From Xestospongia muta (lineage: Eukaryota > Porifera > Demospongiae > Haplosclerida > Petrosiidae), in NCBI GenBank assembly GCA_963693285.1, contig OY848917.1, forward strand, positions 13,268,192 to 13,332,191: a DNA stretch of 64,000 nt. The letters are read 5' to 3'. The notes beneath the pieces were generated by a model. That model was given only the letters and a program-made list of their open reading frames with translations, had not been told where the DNA came from and made no database searches. Positions 12,307 through 24,700 of the stretch are shown piece after piece. The translations under genes were made by a program, and so were the position numbers. Position 1 is the stretch's first letter. Each line of letters opens with the position of its first letter.

Positions 12307-13946
12307 GAATCATCTTAGTACCTATCAACCTTATTTTATAGATTATCATCAATTTTTAGCATTTTAAAATTATAAATTGTTTGCTTATTAGACATTCATA
12401 TTGTTTATTATGCATTTTCATATCTACAACTGCATGTGTTATTCAAAGTGCTTTTCTTGTATTAGGTGTGTAAACCATGTTGTGTACAATATGGTGGAAC
12501 TTTGATCATTACTTGTTGTCATATGTTTAGAGTCTACTATTTTGGTAAATAATCATTTCACACAATTTATGCAAATGCAGTCAAATACTGCTAAAATGGA
12601 CACCTCAAGACTTTAGTAATATGTATGTATATGTTTAAACTTATACTTTTTGTGATTTAATGACTAACATTTAATGACTCAATTTGTACTTCATACCAAT
12701 TGTTTTTCATTCATTAAATTACTGTCTTTGAAAAGCTTGAAAAGAGCTACAACACTACATTAAAACATATTTAGTATGTGCATTTATATGTTAACATATA
12801 TTTATGAGTAGAATGTGATCTCCAGCTATTAACAGCTTTCCTTTAATCGTTTTAGTGTACCTTCATTTTATAGGCTAAACATTATGTTCCTTTAAATACT
12901 TGTTCACTATATTGTCAGTGTTCAATTCAATATAATTATACCGTATTTATCGGAAATTATCAAATGATGACTGACTTTTATAAAGTTCATTTATGTCATC
13001 TCTTGTAATTAGAGTTGATGTTTTGTCATTATATCAGTTTAATTACATAGTATAATATTTTAGTATACTCCATTTTGTTGTCACCTTCATATCTTAAATT
13101 TGTCTTTTGTTTTACCAATTGTATTCAATGTAATTGTTTAAGTATTAATTACCTAAAGGTATTTGTATAGATGAGAGAATGTTTTAATATGTGTTTATAT
13201 ATTTAAATTCACATGATTAGCATTTTTGTCATTTGCTGAAGTCTAATCTAGCAGACTCTCTAGCTGCTGTACCTTGAAAAGTTCTTTCTTACATCTTGCA
13301 TGCACTGTAGTAAAGGATTTGACATGAATAGTCATATAAAGTCCAGTGTGGTGGCTCAATTAAATATTGCACTATGTATAATATGTGACATATAAAACAT
13401 TTCGGAAAACAGTTTTGTATAAACACAGTTGCTATATATACATAACTATTCTATATATATGCAAAACTGTTTTTTGATATGTTTTAACAGTGGTTTTTTC
13501 ATAAATCAGGCCACAATCGTTTTGACAAAAGTGATTCCTTTTTGCAAATCAGGTCACATATGTACACGTATTTATGTCATTTCAGAATAAATAATATGAA
13601 TCATTATGAAGTTGATATTGGAGCTACCTTTTGAAACATGAATTTAAAATATATTTTATCACTACATCTATCAACATATTTGTATGTGCATTGTCTGAGG
13701 GGATTCACAGGTGACTTAATATCTAACATACTATTTGATAAGACCTGAATTATCTTGCTTGCAAAAACATAATTTTAAGGTGTTGTATTCATAATATAGA
13801 GTTTTAATGACATCTGATTTTAGAAAAATGTTTATATATTTAAAAAGCTCACAATATTATATATCAAACTTGAGTATTAAAGCAACAACTAAAATATGTT
13901 CTCTAGTCTAACAATAATGTTTCAAACATGTTCTCCATAAAGGTAG

Positions 13947-16654
13947 CTATTCATTTTTTACATTTATATAATTACTTCCTGATAACTGAACTGTCATCTC
14001 ATCGTCATTTGTCTCTGCAGCAGTTGCAACAGAATATATTGGTGGTACAATATTTTGTAGTGACTGAGCAGGTGTAGATTCGTTGTTGTGTTTCTTCTTA
14101 TTAACTGATGCATAAACATGTAATGTGTAAGGATTGATATCTTCTTCATTGTTATTATCTCTTAACTGTATACTCTCATCATTTATCTTGCTTTCAACTG
14201 TAGTACCATCTTTCTTCTTATCGACTACTGCGTAAACATGTGATGCATATGGATTGATATCTTCTTTGGTGTTATTATCTCTTAACTGTAGATTCTCATC
14301 ATTTAACTCATTTTCAACTTTAGTATCATCTCTGTATTGTAAGAATAAACATTGTGGTTGATAACACTTATAACAATATTACATGTTTACCTTGATGACA
14401 GGTATTGTCCTGTATATTCTCTTTGTGGATTCATTATGTCACTAGAAAAGTATGACAAATACATTCTATTGTTTAATTGGAATTAATAATTACACAGTCT
14501 TCATGGACATGGGAATCTATTTTAAAATAAATTCAACACTTACAATTTTTCGTATCTTCTTCTTCGCAACCATAAGCAGCTTATTATTAACACAATGATA
14601 GTGATAAGGTTAGTAAAAAATAGAAATACCACACCAATAACAAGCCATGATGACAACACTTGTGAATTCTCTCTACAATTGCAGTCTTTTGAGTGAGAAC
14701 TTGGACTTGGTTTTATTATCATTGCTTTGCTATTGACTGTTGATGTCATTTTGTCAATTGATGACGAAGTAAAAAAATAAAGCAATTTTAAATAGATGAA
14801 ATATGATGCTTTGATAAATTACCTGTATTTAATGTAGTTACATCACTCCATTCACTTGGAAGTACATATTCCTCGTTTGAATATGACACTACAAAGAAAC
14901 TGTAGTTTTGATTATTGCATAAACCACTAATGATCAGTTCAGTATAGTTGGTCACTCCTACACTGATTGTTTTACAATAACAATCATTAACATCATAGAA
15001 CACTTCATAACCATCTATCGATGGATTGTCATTAACTGGTGGAGACCATGTGACTAGAACATCAGAGGAATTAATCCACTTTGCTGTGACATTTATTGGT
15101 TTCCCAGCAACTATAATTAAGAAATGGTCATTACCATTGTCTTTCATTTCATAATGGTTGCCAATTATGGTCATATACATGCATATAATATACTGTAACT
15201 GTTTGAAGATGCTGTCTAGAATTTATCTCATTTGTTATATAAAATTATCTTAATGACTGTTGGCCAAGGTTTATGCATGAGGGCTGTCTATCTGATCTAA
15301 TGTAGCTTTGCTATGTAATTGTGTGTATGGGCTATCACTATATATTTATAAGACATTCCATCATATTATACAGTATATATACACACTTGCCTTTTTGACA
15401 CATTTGCTTAAGTATACAAACTGTGCAATGCCATAGTAACTAGTAATCAAAACAGTGTATATTTCAAATTTTTTTTGTGAATGTATGCTACATCTACCAA
15501 GTGATTATCAATCAGTTAAAACAAACAATCTATGTAAACAATGTGTGTGTTTTTGTACATACCTTTAACATAACTGTAAGCAGGATAGGCTTGATTTATA
15601 CTATTGTAGTACTTGTTCTCAAGTACATAAACTTTGCAATTCCATAGTAATTAGCAATCAAAACAGTTCACGGTCTAATACTTATCAATGTGCATACAGA
15701 TTAATGCTATGTTCAGCCAAGTGACTATCATTCAGTTAAAACAACTAATCAATTTGAACATTGTGTGTGTTTTGTACATACCTTTAACATATATATTATT
15801 GTAAGCAGGATAGGATTGATTTATACTATTGTAGTACTCATCCTCAACTCTAGTGTTAGATACAGAACAATTGTACCATCCTTCATCTCTTGATTGAAAT
15901 AGAAGCTCTACTAAAATTTTAGTTGGTAGTTGATATGAGAGAATAATCTGTGTAATATTGGGATAGATCAAAGTATCATTTAGTGTACAATTGATATATG
16001 TTGCTGTTCCATTTGTAACATTGAAGGATATCAGGAATGATGAATCATCTCTGGTGGATAGTAATGACTTGAATGTTGTTTCAGTGATTTTAGGTCCTCC
16101 TGAACAAATTAATAAAACTATTATTGATTTTTAATCCAATTTCACTCACTGTTTACTCTGTAAGTATGCACCTTGTATAGTGCTATCCTCAATGTTTGAT
16201 TTATATTACATTCATCTGGTATAACACATGTATAAATACCCTCAAAATTATTCAGCCCATTGTCACGATATAGTCCAATCTGTCCTGACATATACACAGA
16301 ATGTAATGGTGATGAGTCGTCTACTGTAGACACTTGAGTACCATTAGGATAATACCATACTCCAATATTAGACTCATTTTTAGCACTTTGACACCACAAG
16401 GCATCATTTAATCCATTATTGTTTTGGTCATTATCATAGAAATAATTTGCAGGAATCATGGAATTATTTGTGTAGGACGTTTTATCAAGTCCTCCATACA
16501 ATCGCACTCCTATATTGTTAGTAGTATATATATATGTAATTAGTTAATGCTTTTTAGAAAACTTACCAGTGTGAGGTAATGGTGGAGGATCATTAGACCT
16601 GGCCAGTAATGGTATCAGTACACCAACTGTAAGAAAAAAGAAGATAGTTGACAT
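13947..16654 (-). CDS. Receptor A: Ig-Ig-FN3-TM with tyrosine repeat tail
   Basis: Type I membrane receptor of the local family. Exons (minus strand): 16567-16654 signal peptide (MSTIFFFLTVGVLIPLLARS), 16150-16509 Ig1, 15782-16099 Ig2, 14823-15110 FN3, 14544-14736 stalk and membrane helix, 14391-14441 juxtamembrane, 13947-14331 tail. These sum to 1683 bases, an open frame of 560 residues. Ig1 carries Cys in ALWCQSAKNES and GIYTCVIPDE. Ig2 carries Cys in the INCTL position and in GWYNCSVSN. FN3 starts KPINVTAKW and has the DCYCK loop. The helix is VVFLFFTNLITIIVLIISCL, followed by RRRRYEKL. Many N-x-S/T sites are present. The tail has two 40-residue units with HVYAVV and HVYASV and ends NYINVKNE. 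The stalk is short; no repeated stalk exon was found. The ligand is unknown. Junctions were chosen by phase and paralogue agreement. Confidence 0.85.
15410..15781 (-). repeat. Partial Ig2 exon duplicate inside an intron of A
   Basis: The 3' end of the Ig2 exon and its donor (GTATGTAC context) recur around 15556-15625, next to the true end at 15782. The intron sequence after each copy is also alike (15410-15555 versus 15610-15770). This is a tandem duplication of about 200 bases whose second exon end has no matching start, so it should be spliced out. Confidence 0.75.
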
Positions 16655-16703
16655 TATTATGACAATCCTCGAATATCGAGCTAGTCACCCTGCCCTTAGA
16701 AAT

Positions 16704-16712
16704 GGGAGGGGC
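16704..16712 (-). promoter_or_regulatory. GC-box-like motif upstream of receptor A
   Basis: GGGAGGGGC on the plus strand lies about 50 bases upstream of the start codon of A, in otherwise AT-rich DNA. Similar motifs lie upstream of receptor J and pseudogene H. A promoter role is inferred from position only. Confidence 0.35.
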
Positions 16713-16719
16713 TTTGTAG

Positions 16720-17300
16720 GGAATGGCTCGCTCTACGCTAGACAAAATCAGCAAAACATTTGTAGATATAGCAAAGACATAGTAAAGACACTAAAAATTA
16801 GTTTATATTTTATTAAAAGAGTGTGACTCCGTATCTGCAGTATCCTATAATAGCATACCACTTTGTAGTAAATATAATGCTAGATACCATTTGCTAACTA
16901 CCTTTTTATACGACAGTCTTTTAGAATACAACACATATTATATATATAATAGATAGTGCTATTTGTACAGCACAAGCAGAACATATTTCATCAAGAAATT
17001 AATACTATACCTTAAATCCTAAATCCTAATCGTTAAAATGTAAATGCATTTATTTGACATTGGAATATGCCCTTCTGGTCCTGTCCTGTTCAAATAGTCT
17101 CTCTGATATGGCAAGTTGGCTATCAATAGAACCAAGAATAATGTCATACTATGGGATCACTTTGCAGGAACTCATTTGCATTATTGTTTTGGGCAATTAC
17201 CTCAGATACTTAATGATTCAATTGAAGACACAATTCATTGGTCACCTGTTCAACTAAATCTAGGTCCTTATGTGAATTATTAGACAGAGAAGTATATAGA
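16720..17300. other. Spacer upstream of receptor A
   Basis: No gene was recognised. The 67-codon frame at 17054-17257 has no motif and lies beside a reverse-transcriptase fragment, so it may belong to that relic. Confidence 0.35.
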
Positions 17301-17312
17301 CAATCTAAATTG

Positions 17313-17573
17313 TCACACGAGAAACCCCTTCAGCATACTTAAATGTCCACTTATAATAATAAAGGTTACATTCACTATTGAATAATGAATAGACATATGA
17401 ATGTAATTCTGAAGCAAAATGATTGACAGATGCAATATTCCATGTATACTAACACAATTGAAAATGTTTTTGAAATCTAACTTCAGAAAAACATGATTGG
17501 AAGGAAGGTTTTTCACAAAAAGATATTCAGTAACTGCATGTACTGTGGCTACTGAGTCTTTTGGTTTTACCAT
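17313..17573 (-). pseudogene. Reverse-transcriptase fragment
   Basis: The 86-codon minus frame includes SVATVHAVTEYLF and HVFLKLDFKNIFNCVS. The latter fits the LKLDFxNAFN motif at the first catalytic Asp of reverse transcriptases. Nothing after it on this strand restores the later motifs, so it is a short relic. It is not obviously the same element as the one at 39-42 kb. Confidence 0.6.
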
Positions 17574-18296
17574 AACTTAACTGAAAATCATAGTGCCTAA
17601 AGCAAATATATTTGTAACTGCAGACTGGTTATTATTACTGAGATGTTTGGGCCTAAGGCTGTCTGGACCTCCAGCTGAACCAGATGGAAAAAAATTGTAT
17701 ATGTTACATTTCCGGTATAGAAACTTTCACACATGAAACATTATTAGTGGAGGGTCAGTTAAACAGTTGCTATGATGCATGCATGGTGATGGTACATAGA
17801 TTTCAACAACACAATTCACAGCACCATGGATGCTGAGAATAACATCTTTCTTCAGAGGGTGACAAATATCAAAGATGCCTTAGCTAACAACAGCTGATTG
17901 TTAAGACCTACCATCAAATATCTTTAATTAATGGAAATTATAAATTATATAAGTTAAAATATTGCTTAATTTATAAGATATCCAATTCTACATACACTTA
18001 TTGTGTGTGTGTGTACATATAATATCAGTTAACACTAGCTTTTTGAAAAAGAAGAAAGAAGACAGATTTTATTTATGTTTATAATGTTATGACTTGAATG
18101 ACAATTCACTATCACTGTTATCTAAAGTTAAAAAAAAACATTTGTAAACTTTATGCAACTAGTAGAACTTACGGATGGAAGTATTTAAACTACTGAAGCC
18201 TGTTGATTATGATGAAATTCGTTTCCCAGGTGAATTTAGAGACAATGGTTACAACAAAAGTTACATTTTACACTTAGATATAAAATATTATTGAAG

Positions 18297-20850
18297 GAGG
18301 ATAATTAGACCTGATGAACAATGGTATTAGTACAGATGAGAAGAAAATTAATACTATTATGACAATCTTGAAAATTAATCAAATATGCTCACACTATATC
18401 AAACTAAAGCTTTAAAGTTACAGATAAAAATGTTCTCTAAACTCATCAATATTGTTCAAGTATATTCTCTATTAAGAAATTTATTCCTTATTTGTTATCT
18501 TCATTCACATAATTATTTCCTCATAAATGGAATGTCAAGTTGTTTACATAGCTCATTAAACTATTTAGAAACAATAGTGGAAACTTGGATTTGTTGGTTG
18601 TATAGCTATGATTTTGATTCTTTAGTGGATATTCATAAATTACGTACAAGGAGTGACTCAAAGTCATCTAGAATCTTCTAATCATGAAGTTTGCAAATTC
18701 TCTTCATTCTGATTATATTGTTCAACAACTTATCGGTTCTTCAAATCATACTAATAATGTATCAGTAATAAACAAGATAAAGCCATGTAGATTATTTTAA
18801 ATTTTTTTGTTCTACTGCAATAACTGAATGTAGGAGGAATAAAATGAAACAGCATAATAACCACCAGAGCATATAGCAACAATTATTTCAGTACTCTGTA
18901 CTATGAGCACTACATTGTAATGGCAGGTGTCATTAATATACTACCAATTGCCTTATCATAGCAGTAATAAAGTCTATACATTATAACCAGTGATCAAACA
19001 AGACAGCGTTAATTATTATGAATTTACAATGATTTTAAAGATATTTATTTGTAAAATGTAAATGTTTTGAATAAAAATGTGGGATACAACCTTTGAGTAG
19101 CCTCTATGACTGATATGTAGATAATGATTCTTGAGAAGTTGGTATAGGAGAACTGTTTAATGGAGAAATTATTGTATAAGGATATGCATCATGGAAACTC
19201 ATTATGAAGTTTGTGTTGGAGCTAGTTTTTGAAGCTTTTAAAAAGTTTGAAGAGTACCTCCTTACCTTCTGTATATTTTCTACTATATAGAGATGACCTA
19301 CTCATATATAACAAATTAAACTCAGTGAAGGTTTGTGCTAGTTAAAGTTTTTTCTTAATGACAACAGTGATATCACTTCTTTGACTGAACACATAGGAAG
19401 ACCTTCAAGTTATTCTACAGAGGTTAATATTAGTGTCATTGTCATTTGTTATGTAAGAGTCATTGTCGCTTATCACAGTAACGAGACTATAGGAATGTTG
19501 TTTTATATACCAAATGTTTGAAAAAAAATGTATGTTTGAAGAAAATGTAATGAATTAATATATATACATATTATTTTAAGGTACTGTATATATATATATA
19601 TATAAATTTTTCATGATATCTAATTTGAACTCCAAATAATGAGTGATAAATCTATTGCATGCAGTAAAGATTAATATAATATGGATGACTACATATGTCA
19701 TTGCAGCTCAACATATTTTATGTACATTGTTTGATGTTATTCACCAGATGTCTTAACATTAACTGGTGTATATGTGATCTTAATCTAAAAGCACTTACCT
19801 AAGTTACTATTTGATAAGGCAATGAATTATGGTGATTGAAAAGTACATAGTAATAAGGTACTCAGTGTACATTTAGAGTTTAATGATATCTGACTTTTGA
19901 AAAATTATTCAGATTATATTCTACTTTATACTTACATTTTTAAAAGCACACTATAAGTACCATCTCTGTGTTGTAAGAATCAACATTGTAGTTGATAAAA
20001 CTTATAACAATATTACATGTTTACCTTGATGATAAGTATTGCCTTGTACATTTTTTTGCATCATCATGTCACTGGAAGAGTATAACATATACATTCTATT
20101 ATAAATTTCAATTGAAATTAGTAATTACACCAACTTTAATAGACCTGGGAAAAATATTTGTAAATTTACTTTAATGCTTACAATCATTCATGTTTTCTTC
20201 TTAGTAACCATAAACAGCTTATAATGAACACAATGACAGTGATAAGGTTAGTAAAAGTAGAAATCCTACACCAAAAGTTGGTTATGATGACAACACTTGT
20301 GAAGTCTCTCTACACTTACAGTCATTTAATTGAGAACTTGGAGTTGGTTTTACTAATGTTGTTATTTCATTGATTGATGACATTGTTGCTCTGTTGATCC
20401 CAATTAATGATGTCAATGTTGATGACAGTGTAATTTCATTAACTTTCATTAATTAATTTTATGTTATTAACTGATGGTGATGTCAATTCATTTATATAAT
20501 GAAGAAATGAAGCAATTTTAAATATATGAAATATGACATTTTGATAACTTACCTGTATAGTGACATCACTCCATTCACTTGGAAGTGCATATTCCTCATT
20601 TGAATGTGATACCACAAAGAACCTGTAGTTCTGACTACTACATTAACCACTGACGATCAGCTCAGTATATTTGGTCACTCCTACACTGAATATTTTACAA
20701 TCACAATCATGAACACCATAGAACACCTCATAACCATCTACTAATTGATTGTTATTAACTAGTTGAGACCATGTGACTATAATATAGAACATTTGAGAAA
20801 TTGATCTACTTTGCTATGGCATTGCAGGTTTCCTAACAACTATACAATTA
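18297..20850 (-). pseudogene. Receptor B: broken member of the Ig-FN3 family
   Basis: Minus-strand remnants are strewn over 2.5 kb. They include an FN3 exon with stops and deletions (about 20555-20850, still matching SEWSD and the DCDCK loop), a membrane exon (about 20180-20460), the small juxtamembrane exon (about 20030-20080), and the splice context of the tail exon near 19950. The tail itself is missing: 3' flank sequence joins straight to that splice site. A signal-peptide-like scrap lies near 18297-18360, out of order relative to the rest, and both Ig exons are absent. This is a rearranged, dead copy. Confidence 0.75.
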
Positions 20851-20859
20851 GCAAATGAT

Positions 20860-21715
20860 TATTACAGTTATCTCGCACTGTCAGATGGTTAACAATTACA
20901 TTACTGATAATACTTATACTTTAACAGTAGCTGCAAAGTAGTCAACATCACATTATTGCTGTCATTAATAAACTGTACTAATTGACAGTAGTTGTTAATC
21001 TTTAAAGCAATGAAGATATTGTCTAACATTTACTCATTGTTTATGCAAAATAACTTTAATAGATGCTGACCAGGTTTGTGTATGAATACCTACAATTTCA
21101 GCAAATCTGGTATACTACAATACCCACAATAGCAGTATTACTTACAATATTAATATTACCAATATTACCTACAATAATAGCAATACTGGTATTACCTATA
21201 ATAGCAACAATACCAGTATTACCTATATCTAAGATATCATACATTACTATCATTACCACTAATTCAATTATTCTTAATAATTATTGTTGTGTAATGTCAT
21301 GATGATTTCATCATAGGGCAAATTATACTAAGAAGCACTCAAAGACCAACAGGATTGTCATAGACTAGAATATGAGGATATACAAGGTTTGCCTTGGACA
21401 TTGATAGACTAAATTTAATGACAAATGTTCCTTTGATCGCTAGTCTGTTTAGAATAAAAGAAAAATTAGCATTTTTGGCATAATTTCTGTATATCTAGCT
21501 TCTATCTTAGTCATTGATCTAATTCACCTTCACACTGCTCTAGACGTCTTATACTAACATCTTCGCTGTGAACATAATTGATCACGTGCTTTTTCATACG
21601 TAGTTGCTGGTTCCAGTAAAGCAATTAACGCATTTCTAAGAGTGACCGAACCATATCAAAGTCAAATTCTGCTACATCGTTCAGATTAGTTATCTCGTGC
21701 TAAGGGCGCTCAGTA
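20860..21715. other. Spacer between B and C with degenerate short repeats
   Basis: Around 21110-21230 there is a loose array of ATTACC/AATAGCA units. The 79-codon plus frame over it is Ile/Leu/Pro/Thr low-complexity and not credible as a gene. The 21500-21715 stretch is less AT-rich and is the likely promoter region of C. Confidence 0.45.
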
Positions 21716-24700
21716 ATGATGCCAAATAGTTTCATTTATCTTGTTTTCGGTGTGTTAATACCATCATTGGCAAGGTCTACTAAACCTCCTCCATTACCTC
21801 ACACCGGTAAAGTTTCTAAAGATACACTAACTAATACTTAATATCATTATATTAATTTATATAGGAGTGAGATTGTATGGAGGATACAATAATATATCCT
21901 ACCCAAATAATTCCATAATTCCTGCAAATTATTTCTTTGATAATGACAAAAACAAAGATGGATTATATGATGCCTTGTGGTGTCAAAGTGCTAAAAATGA
22001 GTCTAATATTGGAGTTTGGTATTATCCTAATGGTACTCAAGTGTCTACAGTAGATGACTCATCACCATTACATTCTGTGTATATGTCAGGACAGATTGGA
22101 CTATATCGTGACTTTGGGATAAATAATTCTCAGGGTATTTATAGATGTGTTATACCAGATGAATGTAATGTAAATCAAACATTGATGGTACTACTGTACA
22201 CGATGAATACTTATAAAGTAAACAGTGAGTTAAATTGAATTAACAATGAATAATAGTTTTATTAATATATTCAGATGGACCTAAGATCACTGAAACAACA
22301 TTCAAGTCATTACTAACCACCAGAGATGATTCATCATTCCTAATGTCCTTCAATGTTACAGATGGAACAGCAACATATATCAATTGTACACTAAATGATA
22401 CTTCGATCTATCCCAATATTACACAGACTATTCTCTCATATCAAGTACCAACTAAAATTTTAGTAGAGCTTCTATTTAAATCAAGAGACGAAGGATGGTA
22501 CAATTGTTCTATATCTAATGCTAGAGTTGAGGATGAGTACTACAATACTATAAATCCATCCTATCCTGCTCACAATAATATATATGTTAAAGGTATGTAC
22601 AAAACACACACACTGTTCAAATTGATTAGTTGTTTTATTGATTGATAATCACTTGGCCGAACATAGCATTAATCTGTATTGATAAGTATTAAGACTGTGA
22701 ACTGTTTTGATTGCTAATTACTATGGAATTGCAAAGTTTATGTACTTAAACAAAAGAATTTTCAAGTAAGGCATATGTGTGTATAGTATAAAAAATGTCT
22801 TATAAAAACATCATGGCATTCCTTACAATCATAAATTACTCAATGACAATGTTTTTGCCATCCCCTCCCCTGTATTTATTGAAATTGTTTTTATAAATAA
22901 TAAGATAAATATTTTGACAGTAATATTGTTTTGACAATTATACACTGTAAAAATTGATTTGTTGATTTAACCAATGTATTGTTATACAGGTTGCAGGTAG
23001 CAAACTAATATGATGTGAAAATAGACATAACACTGTTTTTTTTTACTAATAAATATAATATTAATATTATTAGTGATAAAAATGGTGTTATGTTTACTTT
23101 CACATCATATTAATTGCTACATACAACCTGTATAACAATATATTGGTTAAAATCAACAATTCTATTTTTTACAGTGTAGTTTAGTAATGATAGCACTACA
23201 ATGTTTATTGTTTGAAGCATCTCATCTTGTTACAGTATATTGTATTCAATGTAATTGATTGACAAACATTTTGAGAGTGCAAGACAAAATGATGACCATT
23301 TCTTAATTATAGTTCCCAGGAAACCAGTAAATGTAACAGCAAAGTGGACCAATTCCTCTGATGTTCTAGTCACATGGTCTCCACCAGTTAATGACAATTC
23401 ATTAATAGATGGTTATGAGGTGTTCTATGGTATTAGTGATTGTGATTGTAAAACATTCAGTGTAGGAGTGACCAAATATACTGAACTTATCATCAGTGGT
23501 TTATGTAGTAATCGAAATTACAGTTTCTTTGTGGTGTCATATTCAAATGAGAAACATACACTTCCAAGTGAATGGAGTGATGCCACTACACTCACTGCAG
23601 GTAACTCATAATTCATGTATTTGAATTGTTTCATTTCTTTCACTATTGTAAGTCAACAAAGTGATACCATCACTAGTTAATATAATAAAGCTGTCATTGA
23701 CTGACATCAATGATGTCACTACAATCAACACAGGTAGCTTATCACAATGTTATCTATTCCAACTTGCTTCATTTCTGTCATTATCAGTCAATGAAGTAAT
23801 GCCGTCATCGACATTGACATCATCATTTAGGATCTATGATGTCACTACAATCAATACAGGTAAGTTATCACAAAGCTACATTTCATACTTCTAAAATTGG
23901 TTTATTTCTTTCACTATATAAAAGTCAACGAAATGACATCATTATCAGTTAATAAAATAATACCATCATCAATATTGACATCATCAATTTGGATCAGTGA
24001 TGTCACTACAATCAATACAGGTAAGTTATCACAAAGCTACATTTCATACTTCTAAAATTGGTTTATTTCTTTCACTATATAAAAGTCAACGAAGTGACAC
24101 CATCATTGGTTAATAATATAATACCATCATCAATATTGACATCATCCATTTGGATCAGTGATGTCACTACAATCAATACAGGTAAGTTATCAAAAAGCTA
24201 CATTTAATACTTCTAAAATTGGTTTATTTCTTTCACTATATAAAAGTCAACGAAGTGACATCATCATCGGTTAATAAAATAATACCATCATCAATATTGA
24301 CATCATCAATTTGGATCAGTGATGTCACTACAATCAATACAGGTACGTTATCACATTTTATACTTTTGAAATTGGTTCATTTCTTTCACTATATATATTG
24401 AACAAAGTGACATCATCATCATTTAATGAAATTAATTATAAGCTGTCATCAACGGTGATGTTATCAATTGGAATTAACAGAAGAACATTGTCATCAAGCC
24501 AAGAGATAAAAACATTAATAAAAAAACCAACTCCAAGTTCTCCATCAAATGATCGTATATGTGAAGAGAATTCACCAGTGTTGTCATCGTGGCTTATTGT
24601 TGGTGTGGCATTTCTGGTTTTCACTAACCTTATCACTATCATTGTGTTAATAATAAGTTGCTTATGGTTTCAAAGAAGAAAATATGAAAAATTGTAAGTG

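Larger units (their letters stand above)
10731..13946. other. Intergenic 3' flank of receptor gene A
   Basis: No gene was seen. It contains short tandem repeats (11746-11789 and 12236-12306). Blocks around 11450-11620 resemble 19080-19230, and blocks around 12590-13300 resemble 27380-28100. These are flank copies from segmental duplication of the receptor cluster. Confidence 0.6.

Noticed and set aside
21063..21302. 79-codon plus frame with Ile/Leu/Pro/Thr runs
   Set aside because: It comes from a degenerate short repeat, has no start context or paralogue, and looks like low-complexity sequence.
23925..24342. CRISPR-like regular spacing of near-identical units
   Set aside because: The period reflects duplicated exons and introns with coding sense and splice sites in a eukaryotic gene; there are no unique spacers.
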